From positions 28,282 through 92,281 of the forward strand of contig NZ_LLXT01000097.1 of NCBI RefSeq assembly GCF_001431625.1: 64,000 bases of DNA, given 5' to 3'. Made by a program: the position numbers and the translations under genes. The notes below the pieces were generated by a model, which searched no databases, had not been told where the DNA came from, and saw only the letters and a program-made list of their open reading frames with translations. The DNA comes from Stenotrophomonas geniculata ATCC 19374 = JCM 13324. Its GTDB lineage: Bacteria > Pseudomonadota > Gammaproteobacteria > Xanthomonadales > Xanthomonadaceae. Shown here one piece after another: positions 27,601 to 36,094 of this stretch; position 1 is the stretch's first letter, and each line of letters begins with the position of its first letter.

Positions 27601-29391
27601 TCAGTACACGCGCGGCTTCGGCGGCACCACGGACACGTCGTCGGTCAACGTGTACATGTGCACCGGACGGTAGTCGAAGCTGCACTTGCCCTTCTCGTCG
27701 ACGCTGACCAGGGTGTGCTTCTGCCAGTTGACGTCGTCGCGGTCCGGGAAGTCCTCGTGCGCATGCGCGCCGCGGCTTTCCTTGCGCTGTTCGGCCGAGT
27801 TGATCGTCGCCACCGCGTTGAGCAGCAGGTTGTTCAGCTCGTAGGTCTCGATCAGGTCCGAGTTCCACACCAGCGAACGGTCGGAGACCTTCACGTCCTG
27901 GAACGAGTCGAAGATCTTGTCCATCTTCTCGCAGCCTTCCTTCAGCGTCTGGCTGGTGCGGAAGACGGCGGCATCGGCCTGCATGGTGCGCTGCATGCGA
28001 TCGCGGATGACCGAGGTCGGGGTATCGCCGTTGGCGTGGCGCAGCTTGTCCAGCAGGCCCAGCGCCTTGTCGCAGGCATCAGACGCCAGCGGCTTGTGCG
28101 ACGCGCCCGGCTTGATGGTCTCGGCGCAGCGGTTGGCCACCGCACGGCCGAACACCACCAGGTCCAGCAGCGAGTTCGAGCCCAGTCGGTTGGCGCCGTG
28201 CACGGAGACGCAGGCCGCTTCACCGATCGCGTACAGGCCCGGCACTACGGCATTGTCGTTGTCGCCGACCTTCTGCACCACTTCGCCGTGGTAGTTGGTC
28301 GGGATGCCGCCCATGTTGTAGTGCACGGTCGGGATGACCGGGATCGGCTGCTTGTGCACGTCGACGCCGGCGAAGATGCGGGCGCTTTCGGCGATGCCCG
28401 GCAGCTTGTCGTCGATCACGCCCGGGCCGAGGTGGGTCAGGTCGAGCAGGATGTGATCCTTGTGCTCGCCGACGCCGCGGCCTTCGCGGATCTCGATGGT
28501 CATCGAACGGCTGACCACGTCGCGCGAGGCCAGATCCTTGTAGTGCGGTGCATAGCGCTCCATGAAGCGCTCGCCACTGCTGTTGCGCAGGATGCCACCT
28601 TCACCGCGGACACCCTCGGTGATCAGGCAGCCGGCGCCGTAGATGCCGGTCGGGTGGAACTGCACGAACTCCATGTCCTGCATGGCGATGCCGGCACGCA
28701 TGGCCAGGCCGCCACCGTCGCCGGTGCAGGTATGCGCCGACGTGGCGCTGAAGTAGGCACGGCCGTAGCCGCCGGTGGCCAGCACCACGCCCTGGGCGCG
28801 GAACAGGTGCAGCGTGCCATCGGACATGTCCAGGGCCAGCACGCCGCGGCAGGCGCCTTCCTCGTCGAAGATCAGGTCGAGCGCGAAGTACTCGATCATG
28901 AAGCGCGCGTCGTGCTTCAGCGACTGCTGGTACAGGGTGTGCAGCATCGCATGACCGGTACGGTCGGCCGCCGCGCAGGTACGCTGCGCCGCCGGGCCTT
29001 CACCGTACTTGGTGGTCATGCCACCGAACGGACGCTGGTAGATCTTGCCTTCGGCGGTGCGCGAGAACGGCACGCCGTAGTGTTCGAGCTCGATGATGGC
29101 CGGGATGGCCTCACGGCACATGTATTCGATGGCGTCCTGGTCGCCCAGCCAGTCCGACCCCTTGATGGTATCGAAGAAGTGGTAACGCCAGTCGTCCTCG
29201 CCCATGTTGGCGAGTGCGGCCGAGATACCGCCCTGGGCGGCAACGGTGTGCGAACGGGTCGGGAAGACCTTGGTCAGGCACACGGTCTGCAGGCCCTTGG
29301 CGGCCAGGCCGAACGTGGCGCGCAGGCCGGCGCCGCCGGCGCCGACCACGACCATGTCGTACTTGTGTTCGGTGATCTTGTAAGCGGACAT
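27601..29391 (-). CDS. sdhA: Succinate dehydrogenase flavoprotein subunit
   Basis: This 596-residue FAD protein oxidises succinate to fumarate at the inner membrane. The dinucleotide fold [17 protein letters not shown] comes first. The covalent FAD site is [14 protein letters not shown]. The active-site region includes [23 protein letters not shown] and ending [15 protein letters not shown]. It starts at ATG 29391, follows sdhD by about 31 bp, and is followed by sdhB. SdhE, encoded downstream, flavinylates this protein. Confidence 0.97.
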   Translation of the reverse strand: MSAYKITEHKYDMVVVGAGGAGLRATFGLAAKGLQTVCLTKVFPTRSHTVAAQGGISAALANMGEDDWRYHFFDTIKGSDWLGDQDAIEYMCREAIPAIIELEHYGVPFSRTAEGKIYQRPFGGMTTKYGEGPAAQRTCAAADRTGHAMLHTLYQQSLKHDARFMIEYFALDLIFDEEGACRGVLALDMSDGTLHLFRAQGVVLATGGYGRAYFSATSAHTCTGDGGGLAMRAGIAMQDMEFVQFHPTGIYGAGCLITEGVRGEGGILRNSSGERFMERYAPHYKDLASRDVVSRSMTIEIREGRGVGEHKDHILLDLTHLGPGVIDDKLPGIAESARIFAGVDVHKQPIPVIPTVHYNMGGIPTNYHGEVVQKVGDNDNAVVPGLYAIGEAACVSVHGANRLGSNSLLDLVVFGRAVANRCAETIKPGASHKPLASDACDKALGLLDKLRHANGDTPTSVIRDRMQRTMQADAAVFRTSQTLKEGCEKMDKIFDSFQDVKVSDRSLVWNSDLIETYELNNLLLNAVATINSAEQRKESRGAHAHEDFPDRDDVNWQKHTLVSVDEKGKCSFDYRPVHMYTLTDDVSVVPPKPRVY

Positions 29392-29422
29392 CTAATCTGG
29401 ATTCCTGTGTTGGTGCCTGGGC

Positions 29423-29809
29423 TCAGGCAACGCCGAGGGCGATGCGGCCCACCGCAAACACACTGACGATCATGCCGAGCACGGCGACGAACTTCACCGC
29501 GGTCTGCAGCACCAGGGCCAGCAGCGATTCGTGGATGTAGTCTTCCAGCACGACCTGCATGCCGAGCTGCGCGTGCCAGAACATGGCGATCAGCAGGCCG
29601 ATCAGCGGCACTGCGTTCCACGGCTTGGCCACGGCGGCGGCGGCGGTCGCGTAGTCCGAGCCCAGCAGGCCCAGCACGAAGACCAGGAACCAGATGCCCA
29701 GCACCACCAGCGCGGCGGCGGTCAGGCGCTGGTGCACGAAGTGCTCGGTGCCGGTCTTGGCCGAGCCAAGGCCGCGCACGTTCTTCAGCGGGGTACGGAA
29801 CTTGCTCAC
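29423..29809 (-). CDS. sdhD: Succinate dehydrogenase membrane anchor subunit
   Basis: This 128-residue protein has three membrane helices (LTAAALVVLGIWFLVFVLGLL, VPLIGLLIAMFWHAQLGMQVV and LVLQTAVKFVAVLGMIVSVF). WHAQLGMQVVLEDYIH contains the conserved haem-ligand-type His and the Asp-Tyr quinone-site pair. GTG 29809 overlaps the sdhC stop as GTGA and gives VSKFRTPLKNVRGLGSAKTG, the normal SdhD N-terminus; the longer upstream frame belongs to sdhC. GGAGG lies about 6 nt upstream. Confidence 0.93.
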   Translation of the reverse strand: MSKFRTPLKNVRGLGSAKTGTEHFVHQRLTAAALVVLGIWFLVFVLGLLGSDYATAAAAVAKPWNAVPLIGLLIAMFWHAQLGMQVVLEDYIHESLLALVLQTAVKFVAVLGMIVSVFAVGRIALGVA

Positions 29810-30198
29810 GCGGCACCTCCGAACATCACATAGGCCCACACCAGCAGGGTGATCACCAGGCTGCCGGTGACCGACAGCCAGCTGCTGCGGATGAAGGCGG
29901 GGATGCTGAAGCCGATGGCGAAGTCCTGCACCACGTGGCGGATGCCATTGCACAGGTGATAGGCGAACGACCATGTCCACGCGAACAGGAACACGCGGCC
30001 ATACCAGGCCCCGGCATGGCCGGTGAAGCAGTTCCAGGACTCGGGCCCCATCATCAGGGCCAGCAGGCCGGCAGCGATGATGAGGGCACCAACAGACAGA
30101 AAGACGCCAGTGGCTCGATGCAGGATCGAGGTGGCCATCTGAATCTGCCAGCGATACACCTGAAGGTGCGGGGAAAGTGGGCGTTGTCTGGTCGCCAT
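29806..30198 (-). CDS. sdhC: Succinate dehydrogenase cytochrome b556 subunit
   Basis: This 130-residue anchor subunit opens with RPLSPHLQVYRWQIQMATSILHRATG, the SdhC signature with RPLSPH and the SxxHRxTG quinone/haem site. Three helices follow, including FAWTWSFAYHLCNGIRHVVQD, which carries the haem-ligand His. ATG 30198 starts MATRQRPLSPHL. It is followed by sdhD with a GTGA overlap and preceded by the small DUF1674 gene. Confidence 0.95.
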   Translation of the reverse strand: MATRQRPLSPHLQVYRWQIQMATSILHRATGVFLSVGALIIAAGLLALMMGPESWNCFTGHAGAWYGRVFLFAWTWSFAYHLCNGIRHVVQDFAIGFSIPAFIRSSWLSVTGSLVITLLVWAYVMFGGAA

Positions 30199-30254
30199 TC
30201 GCTGGGCTCGTTGTCTCGGCTGGGCGGCACACGGCCGCGTTGGCTCAATGCTGA

Positions 30255-30425
30255 TCAGAAATCGATGCAGCGTCCGTTTTTCTCCCAATCGCCATACCGC
30301 ACCGGATCAAGTCCGCCGCGGCCGCCGAATTCCTCTGCTTTTTCCTGTTCCACGGGCACGGGTGCCGCGGGGACCAGCGGGGCTTCAGATTCGTCGTCGG
30401 GAGTTGGGGTTGTTTGGCCTATCAT
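30255..30425 (-). CDS. DUF1674 / SDHAF4-like succinate dehydrogenase assembly factor
   Basis: This 56-residue protein ends in GGRGGLDPVRYGDWEKNGRC followed by IDF, the DUF1674 signature shared with eukaryotic SDHAF4, which chaperones flavinylated SdhA. The first 30 residues are acidic and Pro-rich with no fold expected. ATG 30425 begins MIGQTTPTPDDESEA. It is the first gene before sdhC, 56 bp away, which supports the role. It is divergent from ygfZ, whose start lies about 40 bp away. Confidence 0.85.
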   Translation of the reverse strand: MIGQTTPTPDDESEAPLVPAAPVPVEQEKAEEFGGRGGLDPVRYGDWEKNGRCIDF

Positions 30426-30464
30426 GTTCGGTCTCGCAACGCACAAATTTTAGACCTCGTTCAC

Positions 30465-31340
30465 GTGCCTGACAACCTGCCCCCTGCTTTCGTCGGATAT
30501 CCGCGCCTGCCCGGCCACCAGTTGCTGAGCCTGCAGGGCACGGATGCGGCCGTTTTCGCCCACGCCCAGTTCAGCGGCGACGTCACTGCCCTGCCCCTGC
30601 TGCACTGGCAGTGGAGCGCCTGGCTGAGCGCAAAAGGCCGCACCCTGGCGGTGTTCCAGCTGCTTCGGCTGGCCGACGACCACGTGATGCTGGTGCTGGC
30701 CGACGGCGATGCCGATGCGATTGCGTCGCAACTGCAGCGCTTCGTGTTCCGTCGCAAGGTGAAGGTGCAGGTGCGCAGCGATCTGGCGGTGGCCGGCGCC
30801 TTCACCGCGCCCGAAGCCGCCAGCAACGCCGCGATTGCGCACGCCGCAGCGGCCGGCTGGGAACTTGACCTGGGCAGCGATGCGCTGCCGCGCACCCTGC
30901 GCATTGGCGCAGCTGATGCATTTGCCGCCGGCAGCGAAACCGATGAGGCCGCTTTCGCCCTGGCCTGGCGCCAGGCCGACCTGCGCTACGGGTTGCCGCG
31001 ACTGGAAGAAAGCCAGCGCGAAGTGTGGACCCCCCAGCAGCTGGGCCTGGACCGCCTGAACGGCTACAGCGTGAAGAAGGGCTGCTATCCCGGCCAGGAA
31101 ATCGTCGCGCGCACCCACTTCCTCGGCAAGGCCAAGCGCGCGGTGCAGCTGCTGCATGCCGCAGCACCGGCGCAGGCCGGCGATGGCGTACAACAGGACG
31201 GCGCAGCGCTGGGCACGATTGCCAGCGTGGCCGGTGAACTGGCGCTGGCGGTGCTGCCGCTGGAGGCCAGCGACGCCGAGCTGCAGGTGGGTGGTGCGGT
31301 GGCGCAGCGTGTGCCGCTACTGGATGGATTGGCGCGCTGA
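30465..31340 (+). CDS. ygfZ: YgfZ-type folate-binding protein
   Basis: This 291-residue protein belongs to the YgfZ/GcvT-like family, involved in folate-linked repair of iron-sulfur clusters and tRNA thiolation. The signature KGCYPGQEIVARTHFLGKAKR with the essential Cys is at about residues 205-225, and the N-terminus has LSLQGTDAAVFAHAQFSGDV. The start is inferred: GTG 30465 (VPDNLPPAFVGYP) is the only suitable codon near the conserved region; the upstream frame begins with TTG. It is divergent from the sdh operon, a meaningful neighbour because complex II needs Fe-S clusters. Confidence 0.9.
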   Translation: MPDNLPPAFVGYPRLPGHQLLSLQGTDAAVFAHAQFSGDVTALPLLHWQWSAWLSAKGRTLAVFQLLRLADDHVMLVLADGDADAIASQLQRFVFRRKVKVQVRSDLAVAGAFTAPEAASNAAIAHAAAAGWELDLGSDALPRTLRIGAADAFAAGSETDEAAFALAWRQADLRYGLPRLEESQREVWTPQQLGLDRLNGYSVKKGCYPGQEIVARTHFLGKAKRAVQLLHAAAPAQAGDGVQQDGAALGTIASVAGELALAVLPLEASDAELQVGGAVAQRVPLLDGLAR

Positions 31341-31346
31341 GGTTCA

Positions 31347-31437
31347 CGCCGGGCACGGCCCGGCGCTACCGCCGCCATGGTGGGTGCGGACCGTTGGTCC
31401 GCACCGCAACGAAGCAGCCGAGCGTGGGTTCGGCTAC
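31347..31437. repeat. Three SMAG-type palindromes between ygfZ and ugpC
   Basis: CGCCGGGCACGGCCCGGCGC with TAC (31347-31369), GGTGCGGACCGTTGGTCCGC (31383-31405) and AGCCGAGCGTGGGTTCGGCT with AC (31416-31437) fill the gap between convergent genes. Confidence 0.75.
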
Positions 31438-31441
31438 AGAG

Positions 31442-32524
31442 TCAGAGCCGCTCGCCGGTTTCCGGGTTGAAGAAATGCAACCCCTGCGGGTGGATCGCCA
31501 CGCGGATCTGCTCGCCCACCGCCGGCAGCGCCTGCGGCGCCACGCGCATGGTCAGCGCATGCTGGCCACTGCTGAGGTTGACGAAGATCTCGTTGCCGAC
31601 CGGCTCAATGCCTTCGATGCGCGCAGTGAACGCATGCGCATCATCGGCGGCCGCCGGCTGCAGGTGCTCCGGCCGCACGCCCACCGCGATCGGCTTCTGC
31701 AACCACGCCGGATCGATCGTGGCCTGACCCAGCGGTGCACGCCATTCGCCGTCGACCACGGTCACGCCACCGGCATCGCCCTGCAGCGTGCCACGCAGCA
31801 CGTTCATCGCCGGGCTGCCGAGGAAACCAGCCACGAACAGGTTGGCCGGGCGGTCGTACAGCGCCATCGGCGTATCGATCTGCTGGATGATGCCGTCCTT
31901 CAGCACCACGATGCGCTGGCCCAGGGTCATCGCTTCAACCTGGTCGTGCGTCACGTAGATCATGGTGGTGCCCAGCTTGCGATGCAGCTGCGCGATTTCG
32001 GTGCGCACGCTGTGGCGCAGCTTGGCATCCAGATTGGACAGCGGTTCGTCGAGCAGGAACACCGCCGGCTCGCGCACCAGCGCCCGGCCCAGCGCAACAC
32101 GCTGGCGCTGGCCGCCGGACATCGCCTTGGGCAGCTTGTCCATCATCTCGGTCAGGCCCAGCGTCTGCGCCGCTTCGGCGATGCGCTTGTCGATGGTCGC
32201 CTTGTCATGCCCGCGCAGCTTCAGGCCGAAGGCCAGGTTCTCGGCCACGGTCATGTGCGGATACAGCGCGTAGCTCTGGAACACCATCGCGATGTCGCGA
32301 TCCTTCGGCGCCACGTCGTTGACCACGCGATCACCGATGGTCAGCGTGCCGCCGCTGATTTCTTCAAGGCCAGCCACCATCCGCAGCAGGGTCGACTTGC
32401 CACAGCCGGACGGACCGACCAGCACCATCAGCTCGCCATCGGCGACCTCGAAGCTGGCGTCCTTCACCGCGACCTGGCCGTTGTCATAGACCTTGCGCAC
32501 ACCCTGCAACTGCACTTTTGCCAT
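31442..32524 (-). CDS. ugpC: ABC transporter ATP-binding protein of the UgpC/MalK type
   Basis: This 360-residue ATPase for sugar or glycerol-3-phosphate import has Walker A GPSGCGKST, Q-loop FQSYALYPHMTVAENLAFGL, signature MSGGQRQRVALGRAL, Walker B FLLDEPLSNLD and a C-terminal TOBE domain (GVRPEHLQP). No permease or binding-protein gene is adjacent, so it may serve several sugar importers, as MsmK-type ATPases do. ATG 32524 starts MAKVQLQGVRKVYD. It is divergent from zwf with a LacI-type operator in between, suggesting shared sugar control. Confidence 0.9.
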   Translation of the reverse strand: MAKVQLQGVRKVYDNGQVAVKDASFEVADGELMVLVGPSGCGKSTLLRMVAGLEEISGGTLTIGDRVVNDVAPKDRDIAMVFQSYALYPHMTVAENLAFGLKLRGHDKATIDKRIAEAAQTLGLTEMMDKLPKAMSGGQRQRVALGRALVREPAVFLLDEPLSNLDAKLRHSVRTEIAQLHRKLGTTMIYVTHDQVEAMTLGQRIVVLKDGIIQQIDTPMALYDRPANLFVAGFLGSPAMNVLRGTLQGDAGGVTVVDGEWRAPLGQATIDPAWLQKPIAVGVRPEHLQPAAADDAHAFTARIEGIEPVGNEIFVNLSSGQHALTMRVAPQALPAVGEQIRVAIHPQGLHFFNPETGERL

Positions 32525-32655
32525 ATCACCTATCCGGTCCGCCCGAAGCCGGGCTGTCTTTTGGGACTGCCTCGGCCCTCCCGATGGCAGTGATGATTGC
32601 GCGCTTGCGGCATGACGGCGAGCACTGCAATCGAATACAGTTGCCCATTCTGCCA

Positions 32656-32669
32656 TGTAAACGTTTTCA
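32656..32669. promoter_or_regulatory. Candidate LacI-family operator
   Basis: TGTAAACGTTTTCA is a near-perfect 14-bp palindrome centred on CG, the typical LacI-family site. It is extended outward by GCCA and TGGC. It lies in the 352-bp gap between divergent ugpC and zwf, so one sugar regulator could control both. The regulator gene is not in this window. The rest of the gap shows nothing recognisable. Confidence 0.55.
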
Positions 32670-32876
32670 CGTGGCACTATCCGATGATCGGTGCGCACCG
32701 ATCTGCGTCGGCGGTGGAACGAAGCTTCCGCCGGGGCAGTGGTTTCGAATGGAACGGTCTTCCGCTACCCCGGAGATCGCCCCTGACGAACCTCGGACAG
32801 GCAGTTGCGCGGATGTCCCCCGAACCCAGCCATGAAGCGATTGACAACGATGTCACCCGGATCTGAAACTCGAGCG

Positions 32877-34313
32877 ATGCACGACACCCTCTTCCTGTTC
32901 GGTGCCACAGGTGATCTGGCCCAGCGCTACCTGTTCCCTTCGCTGCTTCGCCTGCTTGGCGACGGCCTGCTGCCGGAGGACTTCCGTATCCGTGCGCTGG
33001 CCCTGTCCGGGCATGACACCGAAGCCTTCCATGACATCCTGCGCCCGCGCCTGCAGCAGGCCATGCCGATGGCCTCGCAGGACGACATCAGTGCCCTGCT
33101 GCGCCGCATCGACTACCGTTCGGTGGACCTGCGCGACGTCGACTCGGTTGCCGCCGCGGTCTCCGACCTGGTGCACCGCAAGTGCGTCAGCTACCTGGCC
33201 ATCCCGCCGGGTCTGTACATCTCCACCTGCGAAGGCCTGGCCAAGGGCGGCGCACTTGCCGCACCGGCACGCCTGATGCTGGAGAAGCCGATCGGCAGCG
33301 ACAGCGAGAGCGCCGAGGAGATCATCTCTACCATCGGCCAGTGGATCGACGAGGACCGCGTGTTCCGCCTCGACCACTACCTGGGCAAGGCGGCAGTGCA
33401 GAACCTGATCGCGCTGCGCTTCGGCAATACGCTGCTGGAGGCAGTGTGGAACCGCAACTACATCGAATCGGTGCACATCCTGGTGGCCGAGAGCGAAGGC
33501 GTGGATGGCCGCGACGCCTACTACGCCCGCTCCGGCGCGCTGCGCGACATGGTGCAGAGCCACATCCTGCAGCTGCTGTGCATGGTGGCGATGGAACCGC
33601 CGGCGTCGCTGGAAGCCGACCGCATCCGCGACGAGAAGGTCAAGGTGCTGCGCGCCCTGCGTCCGCTTGATGCCAAGCACGCCGCGCGTGACAGCATCCG
33701 CGGCCGCTACACCGCCGGCACCATCAACGGCCAGCCGGCACAGGCCTACCAGCCGCCGGAAGGCAGCGACGTGGAGACCTTCGCCGGTGTCACTGCGCAC
33801 ATCGACAACTGGCGCTGGAGCGGCGTGCCGTTCCACCTGGTCACCGGCAAGCGCCTGCCCGAGCGCACCACCCGCGTGGTGGTCACGCTGAAGCCGGTCA
33901 CCCACTGGCTGTTCGAGCGCCCGCAGCGCGCGCAGGCCGCACCAAACCGCCTGGTGTTCCAGCTGCAGCCGCAGGAAAACATCGAACTGGGCCTGATGAG
34001 CAGCCTGGCCGGCCCGGAATGGGGCGCGCTGGAACTGCACCCGCTGGAGCTGGAGCTGTCGGTGCCGACCGGCCTGCACCGCCGCATCGCGTACGAGCGC
34101 CTGTTCCTGGATGCGTTCAACGGCAACCACACGCTGTTCGTGCGCGATGACGAAGTGCGCGCCGCCTGGGCGTGGATCGACAGCGTGGCCGATGCCTGGA
34201 AGGACGCCAAGCTGCCGCTGGAGCCCTACCCCGCCGGCCAATGGGGCCCGAGCAATGCGGGCGAGTTCCTGCCGCAGGGCGTGGACGCGCCGGACAGCGG
34301 AGCCTCGGCATGA
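32877..34313 (+). CDS. zwf: Glucose-6-phosphate 1-dehydrogenase
   Basis: This 478-residue enzyme oxidises glucose-6-phosphate to 6-phosphogluconolactone with NADP+ or NAD+. The coenzyme loop is LFLFGATGDLAQRYLFPSL. The EKPIG segment and the active-site signature RLDHYLGKAAVQNL follow. ATG 32877 gives MHDTLFLFGATGDL; in-frame ATGs at 32832 and 32850 would add 15 or 9 residues and have poor ribosome sites. It is the first gene of zwf-glk-pgl, each linked by ATGA overlap, then edd and eda: a complete Entner-Doudoroff route. Confidence 0.96.
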   Translation: MHDTLFLFGATGDLAQRYLFPSLLRLLGDGLLPEDFRIRALALSGHDTEAFHDILRPRLQQAMPMASQDDISALLRRIDYRSVDLRDVDSVAAAVSDLVHRKCVSYLAIPPGLYISTCEGLAKGGALAAPARLMLEKPIGSDSESAEEIISTIGQWIDEDRVFRLDHYLGKAAVQNLIALRFGNTLLEAVWNRNYIESVHILVAESEGVDGRDAYYARSGALRDMVQSHILQLLCMVAMEPPASLEADRIRDEKVKVLRALRPLDAKHAARDSIRGRYTAGTINGQPAQAYQPPEGSDVETFAGVTAHIDNWRWSGVPFHLVTGKRLPERTTRVVVTLKPVTHWLFERPQRAQAAPNRLVFQLQPQENIELGLMSSLAGPEWGALELHPLELELSVPTGLHRRIAYERLFLDAFNGNHTLFVRDDEVRAAWAWIDSVADAWKDAKLPLEPYPAGQWGPSNAGEFLPQGVDAPDSGASA

Positions 34314-35317
34314 GTGCCAGCTCGCAGCCGGTGCTGGTGGCCGACATCGGCGGCACCAACGCCCGCTTCGCCCTGGCCGACACCTCGCAGGACGCACCGC
34401 TGCAGAAGGACAGCATCCGCGAGTACGCGGTGGCGGAGTTCCCATCGCTGGGTGATGCCGCGCGCCACCATCTGGAACAGATCGGCGCCACCGCCAGCCG
34501 CGGCGTGTTCGCAGTGGCCGGTCGCGTTGATGGTGACGAAGCGCGCATCACCAACCATCCGTGGGTGATCTCGCGCAGCCGCACCGCAGCGATGCTCGGG
34601 TTCGACGAACTGCACCTGATCAACGATTTCGCCGCACAGGCGATGGCGATTTCACTGCTGCAGCCCGATGACGTGGTCCAGGTCGGTGGTGCCGCCTGGG
34701 TGCCGGGCAAGCCGGGCCAGCCGCGCAACTACGCGGTGATCGGTCCGGGCACCGGCCTGGGTGTCGGTGGCCTGATCCTGCGCCACGGACGCTGCTATCC
34801 GCTGGAAACCGAAGGCGGCCATGTCAGCTTCCCGCCGGGAACCCCGGAGGAGATCCGCATCCTGGAAATCCTGTCCGAGCAGTTCGGCCGCGTCTCCAAC
34901 GAGCGACTGATCTGCGGCCCGGGCCTGGTCAACATCCATCGCGCGGTGTGCGAGATGGCCGGTATCGATCCCGGCCAGCTGCAGCCGGTGGACGTGACCG
35001 CCCGTGCCCTGCATGGCGATCCGCAGGCAATGCGCACGGTGGACGTGTTCTGCGCGGTGTTCGGCGCCATTGCCGGCGACCTGGTACTGACCCAGGGTGC
35101 CTGGGATGGCGTGTTCCTGACCGGTGGTCTGACTCCGAAGATGCTCGATTCGCTGCAGCACTCTGGTTTCCGCCAGCGCTTCGAACACAAGGGGCGGTTC
35201 TCTTCGATCATGGCGCGCGTTCCCTCGTTGGCCGTGATGCATCCCCACGCCGGATTGCTGGGCGCCGCCGCCTATGCAGCCGACGCCGAACGTGACGCAC
35301 CTGGAGTTGCCGCATGA
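34310..35317 (+). CDS. glk: Glucokinase
   Basis: This 335-residue ROK-independent bacterial glucokinase phosphorylates glucose with ATP. Motifs are LVADIGGTNARFALAD (phosphate-1), FAAQAMAISLL, VIGPGTGLGVGGLI (phosphate-2), LETEGGHVSFPP and a C-terminal GVFLTGGLTPKML (adenosine site). ATG 34310 overlaps the zwf stop (ATGA), and its own end overlaps the pgl start in the same way. It supplies the substrate for zwf. Confidence 0.95.
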   Translation: MSASSQPVLVADIGGTNARFALADTSQDAPLQKDSIREYAVAEFPSLGDAARHHLEQIGATASRGVFAVAGRVDGDEARITNHPWVISRSRTAAMLGFDELHLINDFAAQAMAISLLQPDDVVQVGGAAWVPGKPGQPRNYAVIGPGTGLGVGGLILRHGRCYPLETEGGHVSFPPGTPEEIRILEILSEQFGRVSNERLICGPGLVNIHRAVCEMAGIDPGQLQPVDVTARALHGDPQAMRTVDVFCAVFGAIAGDLVLTQGAWDGVFLTGGLTPKMLDSLQHSGFRQRFEHKGRFSSIMARVPSLAVMHPHAGLLGAAAYAADAERDAPGVAA

Positions 35318-36036
35318 GTTCCACCTTCCACGACGACCGCATCGAGTTCATCAGCCACGGCGATGCCGACGGCTGGATCGAGGCAGTGGCCGCCGAGATG
35401 GCGCAGACCCTCAACCACGACATCAACGAAGTGGGCCGCGCCCGCATCCTGTTGTCCGGCGGCACCACGCCGGCGCCGGTCTACCAGGCGCTGGCCGAGT
35501 TGGACGTGCACTGGGACCGGGTGGAAGTGAGCCTGGCCGACGAGCGCTGGCTGTCGCCGCAGGATCGCGACAGCAACGCCTGGCTGGTGCGCGAGCACCT
35601 GCTCAAGCGCGCCGAAGGTGCGCATTTCGATCCGCTGGTACGGATCGGAAAGCCGCTGCCGGAATGCGTTTACACCGCCAACCTGCAGGCCCAGCACAGC
35701 CAGCCGCCGAGCCTGGTGGCACTGGGCATGGGCAACGACGGCCACACCGCCTCGCTGTTCCCGGGCTCGAAGGACCTGGCCCGCGCACTGGAAAGCACCC
35801 TGCCCTACGCGGCACTGGACGCCACCGGCTGCCCGGGCGCGAACCAGTGGCCGCTGCGCATCACGCTGACCCCGCACGGGCTGGGCCAGTGCCGCCAGCG
35901 CCTGCTGCTGCTGCGCGGCAAGCAGAAGCTGCAGGTGCTGCGCCAGGCGCTGGACAGCAACGACGCCCAGCAGTACCCGATCCTCAATGCAATCAACCTG
36001 GACGGCGCGCGCCTGCGCGTGCACTGGGCTGATTGA
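35314..36036 (+). CDS. pgl: 6-phosphogluconolactonase
   Basis: This 240-residue lactonase of the DevB/NagB-like fold hydrolyses 6-phosphogluconolactone. Signatures are ILLSGGTTPAPVYQAL, VSLADERWLSPQDRDSN and LVALGMGNDGHTASLFPGS. It overlaps glk by 4 nt (ATGA). The gap to edd is 58 bp, so edd is likely in the same transcript. Confidence 0.95.
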   Translation: MSSTFHDDRIEFISHGDADGWIEAVAAEMAQTLNHDINEVGRARILLSGGTTPAPVYQALAELDVHWDRVEVSLADERWLSPQDRDSNAWLVREHLLKRAEGAHFDPLVRIGKPLPECVYTANLQAQHSQPPSLVALGMGNDGHTASLFPGSKDLARALESTLPYAALDATGCPGANQWPLRITLTPHGLGQCRQRLLLLRGKQKLQVLRQALDSNDAQQYPILNAINLDGARLRVHWAD

Positions 36037-36094
36037 TGTCGGCGGCGGCGCCGCGCCGCCGCTTGCCTCTCGCCACCACGAACGCCGGTAGCCA

